Source of the DNA: Oasisia sp. SBJ-2009
Lineage: Eukaryota; Annelida; Polychaeta; Sabellida; Siboglinidae
DNA: 64,000 nucleotides
Reading direction: 5' to 3'
Assembly (NCBI GenBank): GCA_964017155.1
Contig: OZ024856.1
Coordinates: 15,200,740 to 15,264,739 of the forward strand
A program made the position numbers and the translations under genes. A model generated the notes under the pieces. The model ran no database searches. It saw only the letters and a list, made by a program, of their open reading frames with translations, and was not told the DNA's origin. Position 1 is the first letter of the stretch, and each line of letters begins with the position of its first letter. Positions 1-11,736 of this stretch are shown here, one piece after another.

Positions 1-1012
1 ACTGATAAGATAAGAATAGATGAGTGTGAAATGACAGGGTCTAAATGGGTGGTGCATCAGCACAGTGTTTACCTGAAGGGTACACGTTCATTAGTTATCT
101 ACATAAACGGGCATCAATTTAGGGTGTCAGGGGCACAGGGGCATAGCAGGGAAGAGCATCGAACCCTGAATGAGGGAACCTGTGTTTAAAACCTGTGTTG
201 CTGTTTCGAACCTTTAGTAAGTTGGTTCTGTCTGAGTTGCTCCAGTTCACTCAGTTGTGTGAATGATTATCCTGTCTAGGTAGTCTTTGTGCACTAGTTG
301 CAGCATGGCTGAATTCTTCCCAGAGAAGTGAAGATGGTGTTCGATTGAACTGGTCTGCCTTCACTTTGAACATTCCAAAGAACTGGACACTGGTATATAA
401 AAGCTAACCTATATTTTGTTTTTACTGACCAGAACACTCGAGGTAGGCTTATGTATTTGCCAGAGTATCTGGTGTGTTAACAATTATTTGTTGACATTTA
501 TGTCGCCTTCGGTACATGGCCAGGTCAGGTCAGGTATGTGACAGTTTGTTGTAACGACTATTGCTAACCTAACGCCGTTCCACGTTTATTGACACAGGCT
601 TGTCTCACCACAAGGTGATTGCCCTGAATACACCAGACCAGGTAATTTGTGATAATTAATTGATGCAGCCGCTTAGTGCAAATGTCATTGTCCCGATGCA
701 GTCAGCCAGGCCGATTGTGTCACGAGGCGGTCTGGCGCTGCGCTCACGCAGAATGACCGACGGCTAGTTATCTGTCTCCATAAGGTCAGCCACACACAAC
801 CGTGGCCTGCTAAGGTCACACCTTAGTCCGTAATAAAAATGGATTTCCCTCGCAGTGGTCGTGTTGAATAAGCTGCACTGGGCTGGATTGTTTCATAATG
901 GCCGCTCGGTGCATGGAAAAAATGAAAAGGAGAAAAGGTCAAAGTGACAACGGCGATTAATTGATGGATGTCGATTGATGGATGCCGCGAGTGATGATGA
1001 CAGTTGCAGTTC
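1..1012. other. Non-coding flank, no gene recognised
   Basis: No exon-like open frame with splice sites and no recognisable domain was found in this first kilobase. It is mixed-composition DNA with a short GGTCAGGTCAGGTCAGGTA-type run near 520-537. It is either 5' flank or first-intron DNA of the BCL11 gene downstream. Confidence 0.5.
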
Positions 1013-1500
1013 ACTGCTCCAGTGAATTGTCACTGCTGTGGCACAGATGTGATCGTGGAGCTGTGGCTCTAAAGATTTTCCACAATGCTTCAGAACTGTC
1101 ATTGTTGTTACACAGTGGTGATCATGGAGCTGTGTCAATGTAGGTGCTCCACAGAGCTCCGGAGATGTTGTTGTTGTTGCACAACTGTGATCACAAAGCT
1201 GTGGCTCCACAGCAACTCCACAGAGCGTCAGAACTCTCATTAGTTTTGAACAGCTGTGATCACAGAACTACAGCACTGCAACTGGTCTAAAGTGGTGCAG
1301 AATTGTCATTGCTGTGGCACAGCTGTGAACTTGGAGCAATAGCTCTATAGCTGCTCCGCAGTTCTCAATACCTGTGATCACTGTGGCACAGCAGTGAACA
1401 TGGAGTTGGTGCTCCACAAAGCTCTAGATCTGTCACAGCTATTGCACAGCTGTGGTCACAGCCACAGCTGTGGTCACAGCCACAGCTGTGGTCACAGCGC
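1013..1500. repeat. Degenerate ~69-bp tandem array rich in CACAGCTGTG
   Basis: About seven diverged units of roughly 69 bp repeat the theme CAGAACTGTCATTG, then GCACAGCTGTGATCA, then GAGCTGTGGCTCCACAGAG. The array ends in three near-perfect 18-bp units (about 1447-1500) containing CACAGCTGTG, which is itself a palindrome with a CAGCTG E-box core. The short open frames here are by-products of the repeat. Confidence 0.75.
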
Positions 1501-1554
1501 TGTGGCTCCGTCATTGCTCCAAAGAGCTCCAGCCTTGTCATTGTACAGCTTCAC

Positions 1555-1841
1555 ATAGCTTTATGTAGAGACACGTCCAGCCGTCATTTAGACGGGTAAA
1601 AACGAATATGGACGGGTAAAAATATGGGTGGACGGGTAAAAAATGAAGGAACAAAAAAAGGTCTTCCAAAACCATAGATATTGTTAGTTATGCCTTGAAA
1701 GTGAGATTAAATGGTGCGGTTGTAGTCCCTTTTCAGGCCAAAAAAGACATTTAAAGTTTGTGAACTGACTTAACAGTTAACATCCACATGTCTACCAAAA
1801 CATGTGTGACTGGCAATAATTTGAACCTGCATAAAGCCCTG
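1555..1841 (+). mobile_element. MITE-like element, copy 1 (GCTTTATG ends)
   Basis: This ~287-bp block recurs, reverse-complemented and nearly identical, at 4073-4367. Its two ends are imperfect inverted repeats of each other: AGCTTTATGTAGAG on the left, and GGGCTTTATGCAG when the right end is read on the minus strand. Three internal copies of GACGGGTAAAAA lie near the left end. No open frame is conserved between copies. Size, inverted ends and lack of coding capacity fit a non-autonomous DNA transposon; the superfamily cannot be named and no target-site duplication was seen. Confidence 0.7.
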
Positions 1842-2609
1842 CAGCTTCACTGGTCCATAAAGATCCAGTCATATAACATATCATGTGTGCATGATGATGG
1901 TGTTTCTGAGTAATCGTAATGGCAATGAGATGGCTGTAATGACGCGACTGCTGCACCATCTCCAATGCATCTGTTATGCGTGTCATCACTCAATCGACAT
2001 CATCGTTGCATCAGCGCCAGACCAGACCACATAGTGATTAATTACGACAGATAAATATACAGAACTTATTGGGATATAAATCAGATGTAACAGTTCAGGC
2101 GATACGGCCACTATTAATTCGCCATCTCTCCGATTCATTCCACTTTTGTTTCGCCGTGGCGCATACACGATACCAGCCAAGGCCACTCATTCATTTTAAT
2201 GTATTAATATTGCTCATCCAAATCTTCCACTACTCAGTGTATCCTATTACGTGTGACCGAGCCGTCGGGACCTATTTGTGTTTGACAAATAGGTATACTT
2301 TTTTGTCACTCGCACGCACGCGCCTGCGTGCACACACGGGAACAAACCATACGTAGTTAGAACAGTAGAACTCCCTGGAAGCTGTCCGCTGTCTTTATGT
2401 GTCTTGTGTGAAGTTTGTGCTACAAGTGTTGGTGTTGTTAAATCTTGTAAATTTTTTATTTGTTGTGTTTGTGATTATTTAATACGTAATATATATTTGT
2501 TTTTATTGTCTGAGGTCCACCATGTCCTTATCTGTAGCGTTTGTTCGTTTAACATTATTAATGGCAGTCATGTCCTTAGCATTTGTAGTAACCTCATTGT
2601 CTGTAGCTT

Positions 2610-3475
2610 CCTTAGTGTCCTTAGTGTCCTCGTTGTCCTCAGTGTCCTTGTTGTCCTCAGTGTCCTCGTCCTTAGTGTCCTCGTTGTCCTTAGTGTCCTC
2701 ATCCTCAGTGTCCTCAGTGTCCTCGTCCTCGTTGTCCTTAGTGACCTTATTGTCCTTAGTGTCCTTGTTTTCCTCAGTGTCGTCATTGTCCTTAGTGACC
2801 TTATTGTCCTCAGTGTCCTTGTTTTCCTCAGTGTCCTCAGTGTCCTCAGTGTCCTCATTGTCCTCATTGTCCTCAGTGTCCTCAGTGTCCTCAGTGTCCT
2901 CAGTGTCCTCAGTGTCCTCATTGTCCTCATTGTCCTCAGTGTCCTCAGTGTCCTCGGTGTCCTCGGTGTCCTCGGTGTCCTCGGTGTCCTCGGTGTTCTC
3001 GTTGTCCTCAGTGTCCTCAGTGTCCTCAGTGTCCTCAGTGTCCTCAGTGTCCTCAGTGTCCTCAGTGTCCTCATTGTCCTCATTGTCCTCAGTGTCCTCA
3101 GTGTCCTTGTTTTCCTCAGTGTCCTCAGTGTCCTCAGTGTCCTCATTGTCCTCAGTGTCCTCAGTGTCCTCAGTGTCCTCAGTGTCCTCAGTGTCCTCAG
3201 TGTCCTCATTGTCCTCATTGTCCTCAGTGTCCTCGGTGTCCTCGGTGTCCTCGGTGTCCTCGGTGTCCTCGGTGTCCTCGGTGTCCTCGGTGTCCTCGGT
3301 GTCCTCGGTGTCCTCGGTGTCCTCGGTGTCCTCGGTGTCCTCGGTGTCCTCGGTGTCCTCGGTGTCCTCGGTGTTCTCGTTGTCCTCAGTGTCCTCAGTG
3401 TCCTCAGTGTCCTCAGTGTCCTTAGTGTTCTCGTTGTCCTTAGTGTCCTTATTGTTCTTAGTATTGTTGTTCTTG
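2610..3475. repeat. 9-bp minisatellite, about 95 copies
   Basis: The unit is GTGTCCTCA with frequent variants GTGTCCTCG, TTGTCCTCA and GTGTCCTTA. Variants are clustered: a block of about 18 consecutive GTGTCCTCG units lies near 3230-3375. That homogeneity suggests recent local expansion. Because 9 is divisible by three and the unit has no stop in several frames, long open frames on both strands are artefacts. Confidence 0.97.
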
Positions 3476-4072
3476 TCCTAACCATTCTTAACATCCTTGT
3501 TGTCCTTTGAATTCTTAGTGGTCCTCTCATGTCTTCAATATTATTAGTATCCATATTGTCCTTAAGTGTCCTTACCATCAAGTCCTTATTGTCCTTAAGC
3601 ATAATTAGTGTCCTCAGTGTCACAGCATCCTTAGTGTACCTTGTACAGTGACATCATTCCTGTAAGCACACAACATTAATGAGGATACTGCTGTGAAGTG
3701 ATCGTTTGTTATGTAAGAGTCGTTTGCATCATGTGACAGGAAGTGACATCACTGAGGCAACTCTCAGGGCGGTGATTACATCGGACGTCCGTAGTAACTG
3801 TTGTCGTAGTTTTGTGACAGGGATCACGACGGTTGTCATGGCAACGTTACTTTGCACCCATGTCTGAAGGACAGTTAATTTAGTGAAGTGTCAGTCGTCC
3901 CAGTAAATTGTCTGAAAAAAGTCGATTGTCTTTCTTGTGAAGTCATTCCCGTCTCTGTCAAACTGGGTGTAGGTGACCCTGTAGACCCGCCTGACAGTCT
4001 GGGGTATTGTTAGCTCATTTGTGACAGCTACACCTCCGACCTTGCAGTGTAGCACATTCACAAACATTCAGA

Positions 4073-4367
4073 CAGGGCTTTATGCAGGATCAAATTATTG
4101 CCATTCACACATGTTTTGGTGGACATGTGGATGTTAACTGTTAAGCCAGTTCACAAACTTTAAATATATCTTTTTACCTTAATAGGACTATAAACACACA
4201 TGTGACACCATTTACGCTCACTTTCAAGGCGTAACTAACAATATCTATGGTTTTGGAAGACCTTTTTTGCGCCCTCATTTTTTTACCCGTCCACCCATAT
4301 TTCTACCCATCCAAATTCGTTTTTACCCGTCCAAATGACGGGTGGACGGGTCTCTGGATAAAGCTAT
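4073..4367 (-). mobile_element. MITE-like element, copy 2, inverted relative to copy 1
   Basis: This is the reverse complement of the 1555-1841 element and aligns along its whole length, including the GACGGGTAAAA repeats, the GGTCTTCCAAAACCATAGAT stretch and the GCTTTATG-type ends. It contains a small insertion relative to copy 1. The two copies face each other across the 9-bp minisatellite. Confidence 0.7.
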
Positions 4368-6401
4368 GATTAGGTTGATCATGCATAATCAGTTTTAATC
4401 ATCTTTAAAATGTTAGTCATGTTCCTGCTGCGTCTTCTCACCCATAAATAAATACAATAAAAATAAAACAATCACGAGCAAATGTGTGTAGTAACAACAC
4501 AAAATTACAGGAATGAAACCTGTGTAACTGAAACCCGTGTAACCGGACGCGGTCCGTCTGTTTTCTGACCGGTTGTTTTTTTGCCGCACTGTCGTCAACG
4601 GTGAATTGGCCAAGCCAATAACAGTGTGAGTTGACAGTGAGTTGACAGCGATGTCGGCCTTCCACTCGACTCACTCGACTCGCCCACGAGGCAGGCGATT
4701 GAGGCCCACGCACTGGCGACCAGGCACCCGATAATTGTCAATGGAAAGAAGACGCCTAAGACTGACTGGGAACGCGTGGGAACGGAACGTGTGCGTGCGC
4801 ACGCTCACGCACGCTCGCGCATCAACTTCACAGCAAGACGGAACCGCCGAGGAAACTAAAGTCGGCGAAAATCAATGATTTGGATTGGCAGCACAAATTA
4901 TTCATCTGCGACTTGTAGTATTTTACCAGCGCTGGCTGTACTACGATTACTACGACTAGTACTAGATCGCGGCGTACTACTACGGATGTTGCTGCAGCTA
5001 CTGTCACAGATACAGCTGCCGCCGCTACAGCTACTGTCGTGTTACTACTAGTAGTACTGAGTATAGTACTGACAGAAAAAAATGGTTTTGTTTTTTTAAC
5101 ATTCTAAGTCAGTGCAAAGTTTCTGAATGTCAGTCGTTATGCTGATGGGAAAAACAGTCTGGGTGTTGATGCGTAAGTTTGAAAATTTATTTCAGCGTGT
5201 TTAGACTGTTGAAGGTGAAATGGTTTTGTTTTAGCTACAGTTGCCGAATACTAATGTTTGATTTTTACACATTTTGAATTTTTTGTTTCCTTCCATCTAT
5301 GGGCAGGTTTAGTATATCACCACCAAAGGTGCCACTGGTGTGTCATGTGACCAATGGTGTCATGTGACATGTGTTTCCTCTATGGGAAACTTGTTATGCT
5401 ATTATTTTAGTGACTGTATGTTGTTAATTGATTATTTAAATCTGAATGCTATTTATATAACAAATTCAAGTTGATGTGTGTGTATGTTAAAAAATACATA
5501 TATGTATGCAAATTAACCTGTGTGTGTGTGTGTTCATATTTGTCTGCATCAAGCGAGTGAGTTCATGTACGTGCACACATACACTTGTGTGTGTTTGTTA
5601 TATAGATACAGATCCAAATGAACTTGTATTGTAGGGAAAAGTACACAGATATATCATTTGTCAACGTGTGCGTCTTCTTCCCACGGAAACTTACCTGTGT
5701 TGTGTGACATTAGTGCAGAGTGACATCATTCAATTGTCACTTCATTTATCACGGTCATCTCTATCCTCCCATATCGGTTGTTTCTAGAGAAAGCAAAATG
5801 TCAAGTCACACACACCGCCATGTTGACAGTAGGTTTCTGTGAACGCCATTGAAGACGTCATTAAGTGTCATACATACCGTGTTTAGAACCATGTCGGTTT
5901 ACGTGGAAGTTTACAGTGAAGACAGGATTAGGACATTGGTTAGGCCTACGTCGACAGTGAAGATGTCATAGTGCTTAAATTCAGTCAATATCGAGAGAAC
6001 CTGGACTTGAATAATTTTGCCGCAATTCCGAAGATTGGACACAATGAATGAAGTTTGTTTAGTAATTCAAATATGGCTGAACACTCCCCAGAGGTAGTGA
6101 GTTGGTATTGGAATGAACCTCCTGCCAGAAATGTTGAACACAGCCACAGGCTGGAGAGGTTTCCGTGTAAGACCTTACCATTACCGTTTCCACGTTCCTC
6201 CATTCTGACTATTTACGTAATCGTAGAGCAAGATGATTATGGTATATTTCATACTATTGACTGATTTACTTGCTATCAATTAGAACACCGCAGCACTTTA
6301 TACTCAGTTCGTCCTTGTGGGCGTTTCTGTATTTTCAACGCGGTCAGTCGCGTGTTGTGTACCCGTTGCCATGGTAACCACATGTCACATGTCTGTTTCA
6401 G
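4368..6401. other. Non-coding DNA upstream of the BCL11 CCHC exon
   Basis: No supported exon was found. A CpG-richer island at about 4740-4880 (GCGTGCGCACGC, GCACGCTCGCGC) could be promoter-proximal, and an ACT/GCT trinucleotide-rich stretch lies at 4915-5060. I searched this stretch by eye for the short first coding exon of BCL11, whose family N-terminus is the basic MSRRKQ NuRD-binding motif, and did not find it. Exon 1 probably lies upstream of the window. Confidence 0.45.
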
Positions 6402-6845
6402 TGGAGAGCACACAGGATACCATCACATGCGGCAGATGTCGGAGGCGGTTTCGACTCAGCGACATCGTTGATTTCATCGACCACAAGACGGACGCACAGT
6501 GCCGCGCCAAAGACCCCGCCGACCCCTTCGACGACAACGACCTCGACGGCGGCAGCGACGATGACACGGCTAACGACGATGCCGTGTCGTCGGTCATCAG
6601 CAGTAGGCGCACCAGTATATCGGCGCCGATCGCGGTCAAGGGCGAGCCGATCGTGTCGAAACTGTCGCCGCGGCCACTGTTGTCGTCGAGCGCGTCGCAG
6701 GACGACGTCGACGCGACGACACACTCGACGACGACAAAGTTCGGGTCTTCGTCGGCCGACGCGGACCGGTCCGAGTTGGCGGCGCCGCAGGTGAAGACGG
6801 ACCCAACGGACCACGTCGACGCCGAGGTGAACACCGTTAACTCAG
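6402..6845 (+). CDS. bcl11: BCL11 family transcription factor, exon encoding the N-terminal CCHC finger
   Basis: BCL11 proteins are nuclear C2H2 zinc-finger factors, mainly repressors, acting in neural and blood development in vertebrates. This internal exon follows a good acceptor (TCTGTTTCAG, ending 6401) and ends at a GTTAGG donor. It encodes about 148 residues. Near its start it has the family's atypical finger, Cys-x2-Cys-x14-His-x5-Cys (CGRC...DH...C), which matches the CCHC finger of vertebrate BCL11A exon 2 apart from one extra residue before the last Cys. The rest is acidic and Ser/Thr-rich low-complexity sequence. Both ends are in phase 1. The last base (6845, G) joins AG at 37740 to make Glu. 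An in-frame GTG and ATGs lie upstream, but the polypyrimidine acceptor argues against a start there. The C-terminal half is poorly conserved and could not be aligned. Confidence 0.9.
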
Positions 6846-6899
6846 GTTAGGATGGTTTGTTGTGTGTTACGTTGATGTATGTAAGGACAGGGCTAGTTG

Positions 6900-7212
6900 G
6901 GACCATAGCAGGGGTCAAGGCCTTAGTAGAGAGGTCAAGGCACCAGTAGGGGTCAAGGTATCGATACCGGTAAAGGAACCAGTAGGGGTCAAGGAACCAG
7001 TAGGGGGTCAAGGAACCAGTAGGAGTCAAGGAACCAGTAGGGGTCAAGGAACGAGTAGGGGTCAAGGAATGAGTAGGGGTCAAGGCACCAGTAGGGGTCA
7101 AGGCACCAGTAGGGGTCAAGGCACCAGTAGGGGTCAAGGCACCAGTAGGGGTCAAGGCACCAGTAGGGGTCAAGGCACCAGTAGGGGTCAAGGCACCAGT
7201 AGGGGTCATGGC
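6900..7212. repeat. 18-bp minisatellite just inside the intron donor
   Basis: About 16 copies of an 18-bp unit, AGGGGTCAAGGCACCAGT. It starts within 60 bp of the splice donor. Early units are more diverged (GGAACCAGT) and later ones nearly perfect. The period is divisible by three, so hexapeptide-repeat open frames on both strands are artefacts. Confidence 0.95.
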
Positions 7213-7373
7213 TGTGCATTAGTATGGGTCACTGCATTTTCCTACTGTCTAAGCCAATTATTCACTGTTGTCCATGAACCTCCTTGTTTATTTTTCTATT
7301 TATAGACCGTCTGTTTCTATTTATAGACTGCTTGTTTTCATATAAACCGTCTGTTTTATATATAGATATAAAC

Positions 7374-7657
7374 CACCTGTGTCTGTACTTTGCCCCCCCC
7401 CCTGTGCTACTGGATCACCTGTTATCACACACAGTCTGTCCTTGGAGACACTCCTTATAGCAGTCTCTATAGAGCACTTGTCTCTTTAGACAGCTGTCAT
7501 TAGAGACCGCGTCTTTATAAACCACCTGTCTCCACAGACCTTCTGTCCTTAGAGACCACCTGTCTCAGCCAGGTGGGCAGACCACCTGTTCACACAGGCC
7601 ACCTGTCCTCACAAGCCACCTGTTCTCACAGGTCACCTGTTGGCCAGGCCCACCTGT
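7374..7657. promoter_or_regulatory. Cluster of nine CACCTGT E2-box motifs
   Basis: CACCTGT occurs at 7374, 7416, 7523, 7557, 7583, 7600, 7617, 7634 and 7651, with one reverse CAGGTG at 7570. The last five are exactly 17 bp apart. CACCTG is the core bound by Snail, Scratch and ZEB-type zinc fingers and by some bHLH factors. The array also resembles a decaying minisatellite, so function is unproven. Confidence 0.5.
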
Positions 7658-7865
7658 GTTCACTTACTCAGGTAGACAACACATGTTTACCTGTTAATGT
7701 AAAGTGTTCGTGTTGACCAAATGACCGGTGATATAGGCACTGACTAACTGATGTCACAACATCACTAACAGACTCATTGTCTTATTTATCAACTCGCTAA
7801 CTTAGTATCATTGTAAATGCATCCTCTCCCTGGTGCCTTAGTCCCTTAGCCTGTCTTTAGAAACC

Positions 7866-8250
7866 AGAAGATTGAGAGGAAATCAGATTAAGGTGTTTAA
7901 GATATTGAATGTGTATGACAATATTGACAGAAATATTTTTTCACGGTCAAGGAAGAGAGAAGGACTAGAGGACATGGAGTTACATTAGCAAAGAAGCAGT
8001 GTAGAGTAGATATTAGAAAATTTTCATTTTCACAAAGAACAGTTAACGAATGGAACAGATTATCAGCTGATTGTGTAGGTGCTAGTAGTGTTAATATATC
8101 TAAAAATAAAATCGACATATACCTAAGACGGGCGGGGTATACTTAGATAGATAGGTTGGACTCTCGGTAAGCCAAAGGGCTTCCTAGTCCAATTGCCAGC
8201 TACAGTTGAATCTCTAGGTGGGAATCTTGTTAAATCTTGTTAATCTTATG
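7866..8250 (+). mobile_element. 5'-truncated CR1-like LINE fragment, copy A
   Basis: The + strand encodes the extreme C-terminus of a CR1-type reverse transcriptase with frameshifts. RRLRGNQIKVFKI corresponds to RRLRGDMIEIYKI in the intact element at 51-55 kb; NEWNRLSADCVGASSVN follows. The 3' UTR (CTCTCGGTAAGCCAAAGGGC) is shared with the copy at 19867-20281. It ends in repeats of a ten-base unit, AATCTTGTTA. Only the 3' end is present, as expected for incomplete target-primed reverse transcription. Confidence 0.8.
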
Positions 8251-9046
8251 TTCAGTCACTTTCTTGGGTCAAAGGCCTCTGTTCTTGCAATCAGCGCTGT
8301 ACTTCAGAAAACATCAATAGTTATCTACAGTTAGTTACTTCGATTTTGCTATGCAAGGCTTTTCAGGTTGGTTGTTCCTACCTGAGAGAATTAAGTTGTG
8401 ATCAGTTCAACAGATGGCGTCAGTGGTTTGTGGGTGGGTGTCGGCTAATTTACATAAATGCAGATTTGAATAAGTGAAATCTTTTCCATGTTCCATGCTT
8501 GCAAGTTTGTGAAAGTCGGTGACAAATTATTTTGTTTACCTTTGCGGCTGACCATCCAACTCTGTCACACTACCGAACAGATCATCTTACATTGACAAGG
8601 CTATTTTGAACCTACCATAGAAACCAGCAGGTGTTCTTTGAATTTACAGGCAGCTAATGATAGGGTCTGACGCTGGAGGACAGATAATGGTCAAGGCTTA
8701 GACACGCTGTGGTTGTAATTGAGCCCTGGACACTGGTGGCGTGTGTACAGTGTACACCATAATTGTATGTAACACTTGAATGAGTCAAGGGGCTAACGCA
8801 ATGGCCTTGGTGGTTTTGGAGTGCCCTTTGGGAGGGTGGAGTGACCTTAGGAAGTGACCTTGAAGATAATTGCGAATCCGTTTGGATTTGGTTGTGCCCC
8901 GTTAAAAGGGTTACAGAGTATCCTTGAGGTTTATGGATTGTTCTGGAAGATTATGGAGTATTCTTGGAGATTATAGGGTGTCGATTGTCGGCTGGGATTT
9001 TGGAGTGTCCTTAGGGTTGTGTAGTATCCTTTGGGATGACGAAGTG

Positions 9047-9713
9047 TCTTTGGGAATGATGAAGTGTCCTTGGTGGGAGTGATTAAGTGTCCTTGTTGGG
9101 AGTGATGAAGTGTCCTTGTTGGGAGTGATGCAGTGTCCTTGTTGGGAGTGATGAAGTGTCCTTGGTGGGAGTGAGGAAGTGTCCTTGGTGGGAGTGAGGA
9201 AGTGTCCTTGGCGGGAGTGAGGAAGTGTCCTTGGTGGGAGTGATGAAGTGTCCTTGTTGGGAATGAGGAAGTGTCCTTGGTGGGAGTGATGAAGTGTCCT
9301 TGTTGGGAGTGAGGAAGTGTCCTTGGTGGGAGTGATGAAGGTCCTTGTTGGGAGTGATGAAGTGTCCTTGTTGGGAGTGATGCAGTGTCCTTGTTGGGAG
9401 TGATGAAGTGTCCTTGGTGGGAGTGAGGAAGTGTCCTTGGTGGGAGTGAGGAAGTGTCCTTGTTGGGAGTGAGGAAGTGTCCTTGGTGGGAGTGAGGAAG
9501 TGTCCTTGTTGGGAGTGAGGAAGTGTCCTTGGTGGGAGTGATGAAGTGTCCTTGTTGGGAGTGAGGAAGTGTCCTTGGTGGGAGTGATGAAGTGTCCTTG
9601 GTGGGAGTGAGGAAGTGTCCTTGGTGGGAGTGAGGAAGTGTCCTTGTTGGGAGTGAGGAAGTGTCCTTGGTGGGAGTGATGAAGGTCCTTGTTGGGAATG
9701 ATGAAGTGTCCAG
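9047..9713. repeat. 23-bp minisatellite, about 29 copies
   Basis: The unit is 23 bp, GAAGTGTCCTTG followed by GTGGGAGTGAG, with alternation of GATGAAG or GAGGAAG and of TTGTTGGG or TTGGTGGG. Two units carry a single-base deletion (GAAGGTCC). It is stop-free in two minus frames, which gives spurious His/Pro/Thr-rich open frames of 250-300 residues. Confidence 0.95.
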
Positions 9714-11736
9714 GAAGTGATAATCTAAGTGGCACTTAGAGAGATGAGAGAGTAGATACCAGTGTGTGCATCTCTTAGATATCTTTTCTCTCCATCCAGT
9801 GACAGTTTGTGATGGTGACATCTTACATGGGCCACCAGGAGTGACACTGTGTTGACAGCAGTGTGATTTTTATAAAACCGATTCCATAAAATCTTCCATG
9901 AAACAATTACGCAAAATTTCCACGAAACACCAGACAAGTTGGTTTTGTTTTCTAAATGATCGAGATAAATAAACAGCTAAAGGACAGTGCTTCGGAGGCA
10001 AATTTTGACAAACCAGTCGCCACATCGGTTCAAACAACCATAGCGGCGTTCAACACACATCTTGAACTTTGTATTTTTTCCCTGCCCAGTGACACGTCGA
10101 TTTCTAAACACACCGATCGCACACACACACACACACACACACGGACTCGTCTACTGTTTACGCAGAACCGGCCGGATCGGTGCGTCCGCCTACGGTGCCG
10201 GCCGGCCGGGCGTAACAAATTCTCGCGACAATAAAAGCCGCGTATAAGTCGCATGTTTCTTTGTGTCGCTGGCCCCGAAGCCGGGATAAAAACCGGCCAA
10301 GTATTGTCGTGCGCACGACGGACAAGACGCGCTTGTGCTGCGTGGCGTGACTTTCTGCCTCGTTGATTATCGACGGTGGTGTGCGTTGTTTTTTCTCGCC
10401 CAGGACCACGGTGAGCTGGAGTGAGTAAAGTGGATGTAAGGCCGCTGACCCTTGAGGCCGGCGCTCCTGCATTGTCGCACATAATATTAGCCGCTTCTTG
10501 GAAATGCGTACGTGGGCCGTGTTTTTTGCCGAGCCATTATTAGAGCTCGCCATGTGACCAGCTGTCAGGACCCTGTCACTCAGCGCCCGGTGGACTCGTA
10601 CTCATACGCTGGGGACTATGTTGGGGACAGGGTGGCAGTGGCGGAGTACTACGTGTGGTTGTGAAGCGGCTGTGATGTGGTTGTAGTTCGGTCGTCGTTT
10701 GCCACGCAGGTGTAGGAGTAGTAGTAGTAACGCTGAGGAAACGTGGGCTGATGCGAACCTACGCAGCATGCTGAGGCTGTTGCATTATGGGATAGGAAAA
10801 CCTATGCGGCATGCCGAGGCTGTTGCATCATGGGATAGGACGAAGGAGAAGGAATATGGCGAAATGCGTAATATGAAAACGCTACAATGTGTACCCCGCT
10901 TTATCCACCCTGTTTCCTCTCGATGAAAGGGGTAAATAGGGTTTTGGGGTGTATTTGATTAGAGCCACATTATGTCACTGGACCCTGAACTATACCCTAA
11001 ATCACTACCATCATATTCCGACACCTGTTAGTGCAGTCCTGCCGTAATCTACCTATTCCTGATTAAACACCACTATCTACACACATTGCCTCCAGCATTG
11101 TGTAATAAATTACCCCGTCCTTTGTGTTGGAAAAAACTAATTAGGTAAAAACCAGCCACTTGTCGGTGGTCGTGTTTTTGCTGCGACACTGACACCGACA
11201 TTGACTGGAGCCATAATTTGCGGGGGATATTATATCAGTGAGAAATCTCCGAGTTGTGCGAGGTCTCTCGCCACACAACCTCCTCCACTGCTTGGGTTCC
11301 GCCGGCCTTTCACCAATGTGTTCCCCTTCTGTCGTGGGAAGTTTTTATAGGGTAACTGCGAGTGATGGGGTGATAAATGAAGCCCTGACAAGTGTGGGGT
11401 GGGAGGAGGGACACACTCACTGTTTGTTGACACTCGCTCTTGAACCCTGGGGGCCACAGGAGGGTGGGTGGGTGGAGGTCACGGCTGACAAGACAACAGG
11501 GGTTTTTAGATAATCAATTCAACTCTGGAGTTCCTTCGGTATAACATTATTTTCCTGCCAGTTTAGTTGATATCTCATTTATTTTATTTTAATTAAAGTT
11601 CAAAATTACAGATACATAATATAATACTTTTTGATATATTAGTGCTTTCAGTACTGTTTGAAATATATTATTTTGCGTATGTAATGTAGTGTTATAATAG
11701 GTTTATATGTTAAATATTTTTTATATATATATGAAA

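Noticed and set aside
2404..3623. Open frames of 320-370 codons on both strands
   Set aside because: They are translations of the 9-bp minisatellite, whose period is divisible by three.
4732..4875. Small ATG frame in the CpG-rich stretch as BCL11 exon 1
   Set aside because: Its basic N-terminus (MERRRLRLTG) lacks the family's Lys-Gln-x-Lys-Pro-Gln pattern and no phase 1 donor was found in register.
300..6150. Weak similarity between about 305-370 and 6072-6140 (ATGGCTGAA then CCCAGAG)
   Set aside because: The match is short and broken, and neither segment has coding support, so I could not call a repeat.
8931..9821. Two minus-strand frames of 254 and 296 codons
   Set aside because: Both read through the 23-bp minisatellite in different frames with the same 23-residue period.
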